A stretch of 64,000 nt of DNA from Xylanibacter rarus. GTDB lineage: Bacteria > Bacteroidota > Bacteroidia > Bacteroidales > Bacteroidaceae. Position numbers and translations under genes: made by a program. This document shows, piece after piece, positions 25,879 through 34,346 of this stretch. Location: positions 31,147 through 95,146 of the forward strand of contig NZ_LFQU01000015.1 in NCBI RefSeq assembly GCF_001275135.1, given 5' to 3'. Each line of letters begins with the position of its first letter. The first letter of the stretch is position 1. Below the pieces are notes generated by a model, which searched no databases, had not been told where the DNA came from, and saw only the letters and a program-made list of their open reading frames with translations.

Positions 25879-27021
25879 ATGAGAAAGATATTATTATTGG
25901 CTGCCGTAATGATTTCGCTCTGTCTGCCGGCACAGAATATTACAGGGCTGGTTGACGTAAAAAGAGTTTCTGAATCCTTCAGGACATTGCCCATATGCAG
26001 CCCTCGTACAGATATGATGAGTGTCAAGGCTCAGGCAGACAAGCCGGCAAAGGCGCCTGCAGGAGATGTTGAGACTTTTTATCTTGAATATTACGACAGA
26101 GTTTACGGCTTTGAGAATTTATGCGTGAGGTCGCACGTGAAGTCTGACTTCATATTTGGCAACGACGGCAAGGTGTATATCCCCAACATGTTTTTCATGT
26201 CTCAGCTTCCGGGATATATCGAGGGTACGCTTTCAGACAACACAATAACAGTAAGCGGGGCGCACAATGCAGGCACAGTAGGCGAAAACACCTATTATGT
26301 GTCTCAGGTTGACCCTGAGACAGGAAGTCCTAAAAATGAGGCTTTCACGCTGACAAAAGATCCTGCCACTGGCATTTGGAAAACAGACGGGAACACGCTG
26401 CTGGGACTTTATGTAGATGAACTTATCCCTGAAAATCTTTATTCTTATTGCGCCATGCTTAATTATCTTCCTGCCGGCGCGTTTCCTGCCTCAGTGCAGT
26501 GCAGACTGACAGCGGTGGATAATTATGACAGAAACATAAGCAAGACGCTAGAGGTGATAAAAGTAGAGGACGGTTATTATATAAAGGGCCTTATGAGAGG
26601 ATATGACGACTCGTGGGTGGTTGGCCTGTATGGTGAGAACGGAGATATAAAAATTCCTTCATATCAGGTGCTTGGCGATGACGTGGCTGCTGTATTTGTA
26701 GACGAGTTGAACTACAACCAGCCCGAAGGCCTGTTCGTATATGACGCTGAGGCTGACACTCATTCATTGCAGGATAATATATCTTTGATGGATATGTATT
26801 CAGACAACGGTACGGACTTTTATGCAACGCAGGTATATGCAAGGATGACCATAAGCGGACTATCTGCAGACATATCAGACGTAAAGGCAGACAGAAAGAT
26901 TGTTGGTACGGAATATTTCGACCTGTCTGGGCGTCGGGTCAGCGATGCTTACAAAGGGCTTATAATAAGGGTGACGAGATATGCCGACGGCACCAGCAGT
27001 GCTGGGAAAATTATGAAATGA
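25879..27021 (+). CDS. Secreted protein of unknown function with degenerate sorting-like tail
   Basis: 380 residues from ATG 25879 (an in-frame TTG nine bases earlier is less likely). Signal peptide MRKILLLAAVMISLCLPAQN. The body is beta-rich (DGKVYIPNMFFMSQLPGYIEGTLSDNTITV; YYIKGLMRGYDDSWVVGLYGENGDIKIPSYQVLG), a pattern seen in many Bacteroidetes extracellular proteins. The end (VGTEYFDLSGRRVSDAYKGLIIRVTRYADGT) is a sorting-tail relative. It is close downstream of the 803-residue gene and may share regulation. No catalytic motif was recognised. Confidence 0.7.
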   Translation: MRKILLLAAVMISLCLPAQNITGLVDVKRVSESFRTLPICSPRTDMMSVKAQADKPAKAPAGDVETFYLEYYDRVYGFENLCVRSHVKSDFIFGNDGKVYIPNMFFMSQLPGYIEGTLSDNTITVSGAHNAGTVGENTYYVSQVDPETGSPKNEAFTLTKDPATGIWKTDGNTLLGLYVDELIPENLYSYCAMLNYLPAGAFPASVQCRLTAVDNYDRNISKTLEVIKVEDGYYIKGLMRGYDDSWVVGLYGENGDIKIPSYQVLGDDVAAVFVDELNYNQPEGLFVYDAEADTHSLQDNISLMDMYSDNGTDFYATQVYARMTISGLSADISDVKADRKIVGTEYFDLSGRRVSDAYKGLIIRVTRYADGTSSAGKIMK

Positions 27022-27100
27022 GCTTGTTTTTCATTTTCAGGGTCTTGATTGATTATAATTTCTAATATTTTCATGGTTTTGTTTATTGAAAATAAATCAT

Positions 27101-27222
27101 GAAAAAGTTATTGTGAAAGAAATTACAAGCTGTGATGCTGACGGATGTAGGGTGTCGGTATCTGTAAGGAACCTGACATCGTGAAACTTTCTGATGGACG
27201 TACAATAAAAATTATGAAATGA
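27101..27222 (+). pseudogene. Decayed remnant of a T9SS-type protein C-terminus
   Basis: Two out-of-frame fragments can be read: EKVIVKEITSCDADGCRVSVSV, then (P)DIVKLSDGRTIKIMK ending at TGA 27220-27222. The last fragment matches the usual ...YIVKLSDGRT(V/I)KIMK tail of Bacteroidetes sorting domains and resembles the end of the neighbouring gene (KIMK-stop). It is most simply the broken 3' end of a lost paralogue. Confidence 0.45.
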
Positions 27223-27853
27223 AGTAATTGTTCTTCATTTTGAGGGTTCTTAGTTTATAGGATGCGGTTAGGCAATAAATGTGATTTATTCGCTTAACCG
27301 CAATTTCTATTTACGCTTCCTTCTGAATTACCGGGCCACTTTTGCATCAAAAGTGGCCCGTTTACGATATAATACTTATGCTTTTGCAGCCTGAAAGTGC
27401 AGCTTTTGGATATAAAAATCAGCCATTTCATGGTCCTTAAACGCTTCATGTGTAAACGTATGTTAATTAACTTGCGCTGTTGATACGGCCAAATTAACAT
27501 CCGTTATACATTATTTCCCTAGATTGAAAAAATATTTTGTCATGACTTTTTACTACATATTTTATAAGCCACAATCCATTATTGGCTGCATAGAACTTTG
27601 TTTTCAACCTGTCATCTGATGATGCCTGATGGCGTTTGTTAATTTGTATGGGTAATAATAATTCTTCATTTTAAATTAATACCTATAATATCAGTTTTCA
27701 GACTTTTTCCTTTATTTTTTATATACATTTTGGTAAATTTATTATCTTTGCATAAAGAATCTGTGCATATAGGCACTGCTGAACTGAAAGCATTGGTTTG
27801 GTGTTCCAATGTTTTTCGCTTCCACCATTCTTCCAAATTACGTAATGATATAA
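27223..27853. other. Intergenic region holding repeat copy 2 and the AraC-gene promoter
   Basis: It contains the second 227-bp repeat (27328-27554) and a TATCTTTG box at 27743-27750 that fits the Bacteroidetes -7 consensus, without a clear TTTG partner. No gene was seen. Confidence 0.5.
27328..27554 (+). repeat. 227-bp interspersed repeat, copy 2
   Basis: Same length, orientation and start (TTACCGGGCC) as 21341-21567. The two direct copies bracket a 5.8-kb block (split TPR regulator, two secreted proteins, one gene remnant). Differences cluster in the stretch following AAAATCAGCCATTTC; the hairpin and the TTAATTAAC dyad are unchanged. Confidence 0.85.
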
Positions 27854-29602
27854 TTGCGGAAAACTTATGCTAACAATGATAAAAAAATAATCATATTATT
27901 TATATTCATGCTGTCACTATTGCCGCAGACTGTTTTTTCCGCAGGCGGTACCCAATACTCAAGGCTTGTGCATAAGGTTGACAATATGCCGTCTGCAAAG
28001 ATTATAGAATTGGCAGACAAATACGAAAAGCAGAACAGACACGGCGACGCATTGGTGCTTTATGCTGTTGTTTATGGCCGATTTAAGGATAGTATGAACG
28101 ATGACGAAAAAAATCAATGTGCCATGGCCAGACTGAAAGCCGGCAAAATATATTATGACAAAGCAGACTATTCAAAAGCTCTTGATGAGTTTATTTGTGG
28201 CGTTAAAGTAAGCGAGCAGTGCGACAAGCCCAAGTTTGCCGCCCGCATATACAATAATATAGGAAATGTGTATTGCCTGTTCTTTGAATGGGAGAAAGGT
28301 ATTGGATATTACCATAAGGCTTATAAGCTAAGCAAATATAGTTGCGACAGTAAGGTGGAACATGATATTTTATTGAATATGGCCGGAATGTATACATTCC
28401 TGGGTGATCTGCCGAATGCCATAAAATACTATAAAATGTCAGAACAGACTAAAGACCCTGGCGATCCTGAAGATGTTTATATGAGCGGATATGCGAAAAG
28501 CCTGATACAGATATATAAAGGTAATGTCGCAGAGGGTGTGGCCCGACTTAAAAGTTTGGCTGTTTATGCCGTCCAAAAAAAGCTGGAACCCAAGTACCAA
28601 TGTTTCGCTTATCAGGAAATATGCTATGCATATGTTCAGCAAGGGCGGTCTGATTCTGCGTTGAAATACATGAACCTTTGTGATACTACGTCTCGCCGTT
28701 ACAACCTGCAGCATAATTTTGCATCTGTACTGAAAAGCCTTTCTGAATTTTATGAGGACAATGGCGATGTGGTGAAGTCTAATTATTACAAATCGCGTTA
28801 TCTCAGCATAATGGATTCGATTTATAATACACGTAAGTTTGACGCAGCCAAAAATTCATTGTTTACATATGAAGTAGACAAGACCATGCGTGAGATTTCA
28901 GATTTGCACACACGAGAAGAACAGCGCCTGCAAACCATACGCTTGCAGCGTGTCGTCACATATGCAGCACTGATTGTGGCCATTGTCACTATGACATTTC
29001 TTTTTGTTGTGTGGCGTCAGAAACGTCGACTTCATCAAAGTTACGCGGATCTTTACTCGGTGAACCGAAATTTCATTGATACGCAGGAAGAACTTATAAG
29101 TCGCCTGCGTCAGGCTGACAAGACCATCAAGGCTAAAGATGAGGAATTGGAGATTATGAAAGCGGAGCGGGCTGATGTGGCTATAATGGGCGAGGGGGCG
29201 CAGGACGAACAGGCGAAATGCCAGAAAAAGGGACTCACCGGAGATCAGGCGCAGATCCTGGCAGACGCCATACGTAACGTGATGGAGAATACGACGGCAT
29301 ATTGTAATGTGAATTTCTCTCTCGCAATGCTGGCTGAAATGGTGGGATCCAACAGTAAATATGTGTCGCAGGTTATAAATGACACATTCCATAAAAGTTT
29401 TTATGATTATGTAAACCCCTATCGTATCCATCTGGCTTGCGCCCGTTTTAAAGATACGGAGCATTATGGTCATCTCACGATGAAAGCTGTTGCAGAGAGC
29501 GTAGGGTTCAGGTCTTACTCCTCGTTCGTCAGCGTGTTCAGAAAAATTACCGGCATCACGCCATCGCTTTATCAGAATATGGCCTTGAAAGACAAAGTCT
29601 GA
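27854..29602 (+). CDS. TPR, membrane-anchored AraC-family regulator
   Basis: About 575-582 residues. The signal-like N-terminus is KKIIILFIFMLSLLPQTVFSAGG. TPR helices span about 50-330 (KAGKIYYDKADYSKALDEFICGVK; IYNNIGNVYCLFFEWEKGIGYYHKAYKLSK; LLNMAGMYTFLGDLPNAIKYYKMSE), followed by one membrane helix (VTYAALIVAIVTMTFLFVVWR, about 368-390) and a coiled coil. A C-terminal AraC HTH_18 domain has LAMLAEMVGSNSKYVSQVIND and the second helix pair MKAVAESVGFRSYSSFVSVFRKITGITPS. The frame opens only at TTG 27854. An ATG at 27876 (M-I-K-K then stop) would read straight into KKIIILF if the A7 run 27881-27887 had one more A. This suggests either a TTG start or a slipped homopolymer at the real start. 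Confidence 0.8.
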   Translation: MRKTYANNDKKIIILFIFMLSLLPQTVFSAGGTQYSRLVHKVDNMPSAKIIELADKYEKQNRHGDALVLYAVVYGRFKDSMNDDEKNQCAMARLKAGKIYYDKADYSKALDEFICGVKVSEQCDKPKFAARIYNNIGNVYCLFFEWEKGIGYYHKAYKLSKYSCDSKVEHDILLNMAGMYTFLGDLPNAIKYYKMSEQTKDPGDPEDVYMSGYAKSLIQIYKGNVAEGVARLKSLAVYAVQKKLEPKYQCFAYQEICYAYVQQGRSDSALKYMNLCDTTSRRYNLQHNFASVLKSLSEFYEDNGDVVKSNYYKSRYLSIMDSIYNTRKFDAAKNSLFTYEVDKTMREISDLHTREEQRLQTIRLQRVVTYAALIVAIVTMTFLFVVWRQKRRLHQSYADLYSVNRNFIDTQEELISRLRQADKTIKAKDEELEIMKAERADVAIMGEGAQDEQAKCQKKGLTGDQAQILADAIRNVMENTTAYCNVNFSLAMLAEMVGSNSKYVSQVINDTFHKSFYDYVNPYRIHLACARFKDTEHYGHLTMKAVAESVGFRSYSSFVSVFRKITGITPSLYQNMALKDKV

Positions 29603-29857
29603 GATGTATGCTGCTTGTGTAGGATTTTTATCTATGGCGGTGTCATTTTACTGAAATGGCATCAGGCCAAAATCATTAGGCAGATGTTTTGCTCCTGCAG
29701 GTAGATTAATGTTTCTAATAGTTGTCTTGCGGTTTGCTCTTTTGACATAACCGGCTATATTTATTGAAAGGCAAACGGTAATCCTGCCAAATCCGGAGGA
29801 TAGTTTTGGTTAAAATATTTGTTTTTGCTTCGGATTCATGTATTCGAAGCGCCTTAT
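29603..29857. other. Intergenic spacer, no gene seen
   Basis: AT-rich sequence between the AraC-type gene and the next promoter. No hairpin followed by T residues was found and no convincing open frame. Confidence 0.4.
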
Positions 29858-29889
29858 TTTGCAAAAAAATAATATAGTTCTTATTTTTG
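29858..29889 (+). promoter_or_regulatory. Intact promoter in front of a truncated gene
   Basis: TTTG 29858-29861, 20-nt spacer, TATTTTTG 29882-29889: full consensus. It drives only the 69-residue fragment at 29927, which suggests that a longer gene once lay here. Confidence 0.6.
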
Positions 29890-29926
29890 CTTATGTTAAG
29901 TTTATTATTAACCAAACTTATTTGTT

Positions 29927-30136
29927 ATGAAAAAACCGTTACTATTATTGGCTATAGTGCTTGCAACATTTGCTGAAAGCGCATGGGCAGACAAAAACTT
30001 TAAAACATCAGCAGAGTTAACCTCTGGAGTGGCAATCTCACCCTGCGGACAATATCTTGTAGGAGCGTATCCATCATATCTCGTTGGAGAAACTTACACC
30101 GTCAGTTATCTGTATGATAATCTGTTCGGGGAATAA
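29927..30136 (+). pseudogene. Truncated N-terminal fragment of a HAF-like secreted protein
   Basis: 69 residues: signal peptide MKKPLLLLAIVLATFAESAWA, then KNFKTSAELTSGVAISPCGQYLVGAYPSYL, which resembles the first HAF-type repeat (V-S-x-x-G-x-Y-x-V-G) of the paralogues at 23383, 30454 and 62523, then an abrupt stop. Proteins of this type are 440-1030 residues, so this is a remnant. An IS630-like fragment lies 66 bp downstream, so a rearrangement may have removed the rest. Confidence 0.6.
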
Positions 30137-30202
30137 AGTTAGTGCATACTTAATTCTGCCTACGGATTGATATTGTATCAATGTAATTGATAAATGTAAA
30201 TC
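30137..30202. other. Spacer between two gene remnants
   Basis: Nothing recognisable; part of the 317-bp stretch 30137-30453 that otherwise holds only the IS630-like remnant and AT-rich sequence. Confidence 0.4.
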
Positions 30203-30280
30203 ATGAAACACATAAAAGTGTATGAATTAAGTGAGGCTGACAGCCTCAAACTAGAGAAAGACTATCAGACCGTTCTTTGA
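30203..30280 (+). pseudogene. N-terminal scrap of an IS630-family-like transposase
   Basis: 25 codons, MKHIKVYELSEADSLKLEKDYQ..., then stop. The (H)IKVYELTExExxxLExxY opening is, from memory, how Bacteroidetes IS630-family transposases begin. The rest of the transposase and the ends are absent. Short and therefore uncertain. Confidence 0.35.
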
Positions 30281-30453
30281 TAATACCAGAATTTTCAAGG
30301 AAGATTTGGAGTCTCTTCTAACTTTTAAATTCCTTTTATGTAATTCGCAGAATATTTCTTTTTATTTCTAAACGGTTTTTGTGTAGATTAAATGAGGTTC
30401 TGTCTACTAAAACCAGAAACCGAATTATAGAGCCTCCCTTAACTTTATTTATT

Positions 30454-31836
30454 ATGTTACGTATGAAGACATTTCTCTCAACCGCACTCATCATGCTAAT
30501 CATCCTATCGGCTAATGCCGAAGAGAAATTCCTCCATTGGAAGGATATAACAGCTAACCCTGTAATTACCGGAGTCTCATCCAACGGAAAATACGCGGTA
30601 GGCTATAATGGTTTGACAGAATCCAGTTTCATCTGGGACATTGACAACGACACGAAAACATGGCTAACCAGTTTTGAACCAGGCTCGACAGACTATTCAA
30701 AATCCGGGGTCTTTACTGACATCAGCGATAACAAGACCATTACCGGACAATACCGTGATACCCGATACACGATAACTGTAGACGGAACGTCCACCCCGAT
30801 AAAAGTGGCTGCAGTATGGGACGAAAACGGAAATGTCACTAATCTAGGTATCGGCGATGACCTCACAGTTGAAGACATAAAAGTAACAAGCCACGGTACG
30901 GTTGCAAACGCAATATCTGCCGATGGCACGGTAGTTGTGGGCGAATACAACGGTCAAGGCAAGTTCGGTGCATGCTGCTGGCGCAAACAGGCTGACGGCT
31001 CATGGAAATACGAGCCGCTTCCACTCCCCGAATATCCTGCCGACGATGACGGCAACATCATCCCTATTGAGGATGCGTCGGCCGTCGATGTAAGCGCAGA
31101 CGGAAGCGTAATAGTGGGATGGTTCCAAATGCAGCACACATCATACCCATGTTATTGGAAAGACGGACAGATATTCCGCATGCAGTACGACATGGGGGAT
31201 TGGACTTCGCTTATGAACGAGAAGCAGAACCTTGCGACATCTGTATCTCCCAACGGACGTTTCATGGGCTTTTATTTCAACGGCAAACGCATTCCCGGCA
31301 TATATGACATAGAAAACAAGATTTATGTCAAGATGGAAGTTCCTGACGACGGCGCAAAGACTACTGAAAATATCATAGCCGATAACAACGGCGACCTCTT
31401 TTACACCTTGATGTATGGCAGCGTATTTACCGGCAATTACAGCAGGCCTATGTGGTACTCGGCCAAATCTGGCAGCAGCGTGGACCTAAACTACTTCCTC
31501 TCCATTTACGCCCCGAATGTAAAGCCTTCCGCAGACAGTCTCAACTTTGCTTTCGAAGCCAAACAACAGCTTAGCACAACTGCCGTATCCGCAGACGGAA
31601 CTCTCGTGGCAGGCACGCTCATACACAGCGGTATGCCGCGTGCTATGGAATCATGGATATTCCGTATAGACGAGAACCAGACAGACATACCCGACGTGCC
31701 GGAATCACCAACGGGAGAACTCATCGGCGACAGGACAGTGAAGCTGAAATGGAAAAAAACGTGTCGGCACTTCAAAAGGTTTCACCATTATGTCATACAA
31801 CGTTTACAGCAACGGACGTTTAATAGCTACCGTTAA
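30454..31836 (+). CDS. N-terminal part of a frame-split HAF-like T9SS surface protein
   Basis: 460 residues in this frame from ATG 30454 (Met4 at 30463 possible). Signal peptide MLRMKTFLSTALIMLIILSANA. HAF-type repeats follow (VITGVSSNGKYAVGYNGLTESSFIWDI; AISADGTVVVGEYNGQGKFGACCWRK; DVSADGSVIVGWFQMQHTSYPCYWKD; AVSADGTLVAGTLIHSG). After TVKLKWKK the frame continues with unlikely, basic sequence (TCRHFKRFHHYVIQRLQQ) to a stop at 31834-31836. The A7 run at 31753-31759 lies at TGG-AAA-AAA-A. Removing one A gives KWKKRVGTSKGFTIMSYNVYSNG, in register with the frame starting at 31790. The whole protein would be about 1035 residues. Confidence 0.75.
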   Translation: MLRMKTFLSTALIMLIILSANAEEKFLHWKDITANPVITGVSSNGKYAVGYNGLTESSFIWDIDNDTKTWLTSFEPGSTDYSKSGVFTDISDNKTITGQYRDTRYTITVDGTSTPIKVAAVWDENGNVTNLGIGDDLTVEDIKVTSHGTVANAISADGTVVVGEYNGQGKFGACCWRKQADGSWKYEPLPLPEYPADDDGNIIPIEDASAVDVSADGSVIVGWFQMQHTSYPCYWKDGQIFRMQYDMGDWTSLMNEKQNLATSVSPNGRFMGFYFNGKRIPGIYDIENKIYVKMEVPDDGAKTTENIIADNNGDLFYTLMYGSVFTGNYSRPMWYSAKSGSSVDLNYFLSIYAPNVKPSADSLNFAFEAKQQLSTTAVSADGTLVAGTLIHSGMPRAMESWIFRIDENQTDIPDVPESPTGELIGDRTVKLKWKKTCRHFKRFHHYVIQRLQQRTFNSYR

Positions 31837-33559
31837 AGCTGAAGACAATAAGGATGAATACGAATATATTGCATCTGACGAGGACGCAGGCTACATCCGG
31901 TACTCTTTGGCATGCAACTACCGTTCCGAATCAACAGACAGTCTCGAATCTCCGCATTCCCATTCATGTGAAGTCTGCGTCCCGGAGAACTTCTCATTTC
32001 CTTTCTTTGAAGACTATGAGAACGAAAACTGGACGGATAACTATTGGGAACTTCATGACGACGATGGTGTTGTATGGGGTATGCGGAAGCACTGTGGCTT
32101 CGGAAACTCCATGGTAGGTGCCAGTGTGTCCATGTCAGGAGTGGATCCATCCAAACCATATTGTGCCACAGTGTTGTCGCGCCCTATTGATGCCACCGGG
32201 ATAAGCGACAATATCCACTTCTCTTTCGCCATATATCCGATTGTCCCTGCCGAGAATGTAGGCGGAGACTTCACCAAGGATTCCATAAGTATTGATGTCG
32301 CAGAAGCTTTCACTGACGAGTGGCACAACGTGAAATCCATCTCGCTCAAAGATATGGATTACTATTACAAATTCTTTGATGCCGACTTGACAGAATATGC
32401 CGCCGGCAAACTCTTCCGCATACGTATGCGTGTCCACGGACAGAACTCGCTAAATTCTAAATTTGTTTTTGACAAAGTATCTGTCGATGTCGAAAAAGGT
32501 GAAGCCCCTGAAGGATTGACCGGACATACAATCAACGGTTACGGGCGCATCATATCGTGGAAGAATTCCATCGGCGCATACGAACTCAATTACCTTCCAA
32601 ATATCTACGGCAATGTTTATACGAAAACAGCAGGCAACGCTGGAAAAGATTTCATTGGCGCCAATCTCTTCACGCCTGATTATCTTTCTCAGTTCAATGG
32701 CAAATACCTCACAGCTGTCAAGACGAGAATAAACAACTACGAAAGCGAAGATAACACGAAGACAACGAAAGTCTCCGTCATGGTATATTCTGATGATGAG
32801 CTGATACTTGAGGAACCCGTAAATAACTTCACCACGTTCAATCGTGACACCCTGTTGATACTTGGAAGCCCAATACAAATTGACGGCTCAAAATCCATGA
32901 AAGTAGCTTTAAAAGTATATGACTACGACGAACATCAGATACCACTCGTGTACGTATGTTCAAATCAGTACAGAGACGGATACAGTAATATATATTCCGA
33001 AGATGGCGGAAAAACATGGCTTACTCTCTCTGACGCTTATGCCGGCACAGAAAATCCGGAAGACGGATGGGGATCATGGTACATCTCCGGGCAGATTACT
33101 GACGAGCCGAATATTGATGCGGACGTAGAAATAAACGATTCGCTCGTGGCGTACAACATATACTCAAACGGCAAGCAGATTAATGAAAAACTTATATCCG
33201 CACAGGAAGCAAGGTTCGTCGACTCCGAGTCATCCTTGAATATAGACTATCAAGTCAAGGCATTCTACAACAACGGAGGAGTATCCCCGATCTCTGATAT
33301 ATATAGCTACGACAGCACAGATTTGCCTATCGTCAAAGACGAAATCGGCAATTCCTTCTCAATATGGCCCAACCCAACAGATGACGTAATAAACATTAGA
33401 GGTGAGTTCGATTCTGCATCACTCTTCACTGTTGGCGGATGTAAGGTCATGAACATCATCAGCTCAACAACAGACATCTCTGGCTTAAGCCATGGCATTT
33501 ACCTTCTTGAACTCAGGAAAGACGGCCGTGCAGAATTGCACAAGATAATCAAACGTTAA
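31790..33559 (+). CDS. C-terminal part of the frame-split HAF-like T9SS surface protein
   Basis: 589 residues as an independent frame. It opens in an Fn3-like module (MSYNVYSNGRLIATV), followed by a jelly-roll-like segment (NFSFPFFEDYENENWTDNYWELHDDDG...FSFAIYPIVP) typical of Bacteroidetes MAM/cleaved-adhesin-like domains. A second Fn3-like piece comes next (VAYNIYSNGKQINEKLISAQEARFVD). The end is a T9SS type-A tail (NSFSIWPNPTDDVINIRG...LFTVGGCKVMNI...LSHGIYLLELRKDG). It has no signal peptide of its own, so it depends on joining to the upstream frame for export. A hairpin terminator follows at 33587. Confidence 0.8.
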   Translation: MSYNVYSNGRLIATVKAEDNKDEYEYIASDEDAGYIRYSLACNYRSESTDSLESPHSHSCEVCVPENFSFPFFEDYENENWTDNYWELHDDDGVVWGMRKHCGFGNSMVGASVSMSGVDPSKPYCATVLSRPIDATGISDNIHFSFAIYPIVPAENVGGDFTKDSISIDVAEAFTDEWHNVKSISLKDMDYYYKFFDADLTEYAAGKLFRIRMRVHGQNSLNSKFVFDKVSVDVEKGEAPEGLTGHTINGYGRIISWKNSIGAYELNYLPNIYGNVYTKTAGNAGKDFIGANLFTPDYLSQFNGKYLTAVKTRINNYESEDNTKTTKVSVMVYSDDELILEEPVNNFTTFNRDTLLILGSPIQIDGSKSMKVALKVYDYDEHQIPLVYVCSNQYRDGYSNIYSEDGGKTWLTLSDAYAGTENPEDGWGSWYISGQITDEPNIDADVEINDSLVAYNIYSNGKQINEKLISAQEARFVDSESSLNIDYQVKAFYNNGGVSPISDIYSYDSTDLPIVKDEIGNSFSIWPNPTDDVINIRGEFDSASLFTVGGCKVMNIISSTTDISGLSHGIYLLELRKDGRAELHKIIKR

Positions 33560-33586
33560 TCCCATGAGTTAAAGGACATTCAAACA

Positions 33587-33640
33587 AAAGAGAGTGTGTC
33601 AATATGTATGCTAAAGTACATTTTGGCGCACTTTCTTTTT
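33587..33640 (+). terminator. Terminator after the split T9SS gene
   Basis: A 22-nt left arm (33587-33608, AAAGAGAGTGTGTC...) and right arm (33617-33638, ...GGCGCACTTTCTTT) pair with four mismatches, three of them wobble, and an 8-nt loop. TT then ATT follows. It lies 28 bp after the stop codon. Confidence 0.55.
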
Positions 33641-34290
33641 ATTATGAAAAGAAGGCGTGCCAAAATGAAAATGACTACTCTGTGCCGTATGGTATATATC
33701 CACAAGAATATTGTGCCGGCTTATTTGCAATCCGTCGGAATATAGTATAAGAACCAATTGTCTGCGAAGCTAATTTTCAATCCGCTAACTTTTTTATGGT
33801 TAAGTGAAGAACGAACAATGAAAAGTGAAAATCCATAAGCATAGCATTATTGAATATAAATTTATCAATGACAGACAGTATAAGCAGTATGCAATCCGAG
33901 ATACATACCTGTTTGAGTGGTTAAATCCAAATAGATCATTAGACCGCACATAGCTTTATCAATTTTGTGCATTTATGATTTCAGCCTGTCTTTTTATTTC
34001 TGTTGTCGTCTTTTTAGTTAGATTTTCGCTTAATGTAAAAAATCCCGACCGATTCATAATAACTATTTGGATTAGAAAGTTAAATTGACAGCCTTGTGGA
34101 TTCTTATCAACCACTTTGCTTTTTGATTGGCTAACGCCGGGTTTCGTATCTTCGCTCTTCACTTATTTGGCACTTTGATTTTTCACTTCCAATTTTTAAT
34201 TTTTCATTGAGCTTTGCGCCTCTGCGCTTAAACTTCGTTTCTCAATTCTCAATTTTTCATTCTCCTATGTTGCCGTATTATATTTTTTCG
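33641..34290. other. Intergenic region upstream of suf operon
   Basis: No convincing gene. From about 34128 it carries words shared with the sufC-sufD gap: GGCTAACGCCG (34132-34142), AAACTTCGTTTC, and AT-rich CAATTTTTAATTTTTCATT-like runs (34190-34262). The 67-codon minus-strand frame at 33959-34162 was not accepted as a gene. Confidence 0.5.
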
Positions 34291-34298
34291 TAACTTTG
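34291..34298 (+). promoter_or_regulatory. -7 box of the suf operon
   Basis: TAACTTTG matches TAnnTTTG. A weak TGTTG lies about 18 nt upstream. The predicted leader is about 42 nt before the sufB ATG. No IscR- or Fur-like operator could be recognised with confidence. Confidence 0.5.
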
Positions 34299-34346
34299 CA
34301 GACCACAGCAGATTTTTATTTTTCTGCAAAATTACGACAAATAGAG

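Noticed and set aside
33959-34162. 67-codon minus-strand frame
   Set aside because: No signal peptide, domain or promoter. It overlaps the repeat-rich region upstream of sufB, so it probably does not encode a protein, although similar short frames may recur in relatives.
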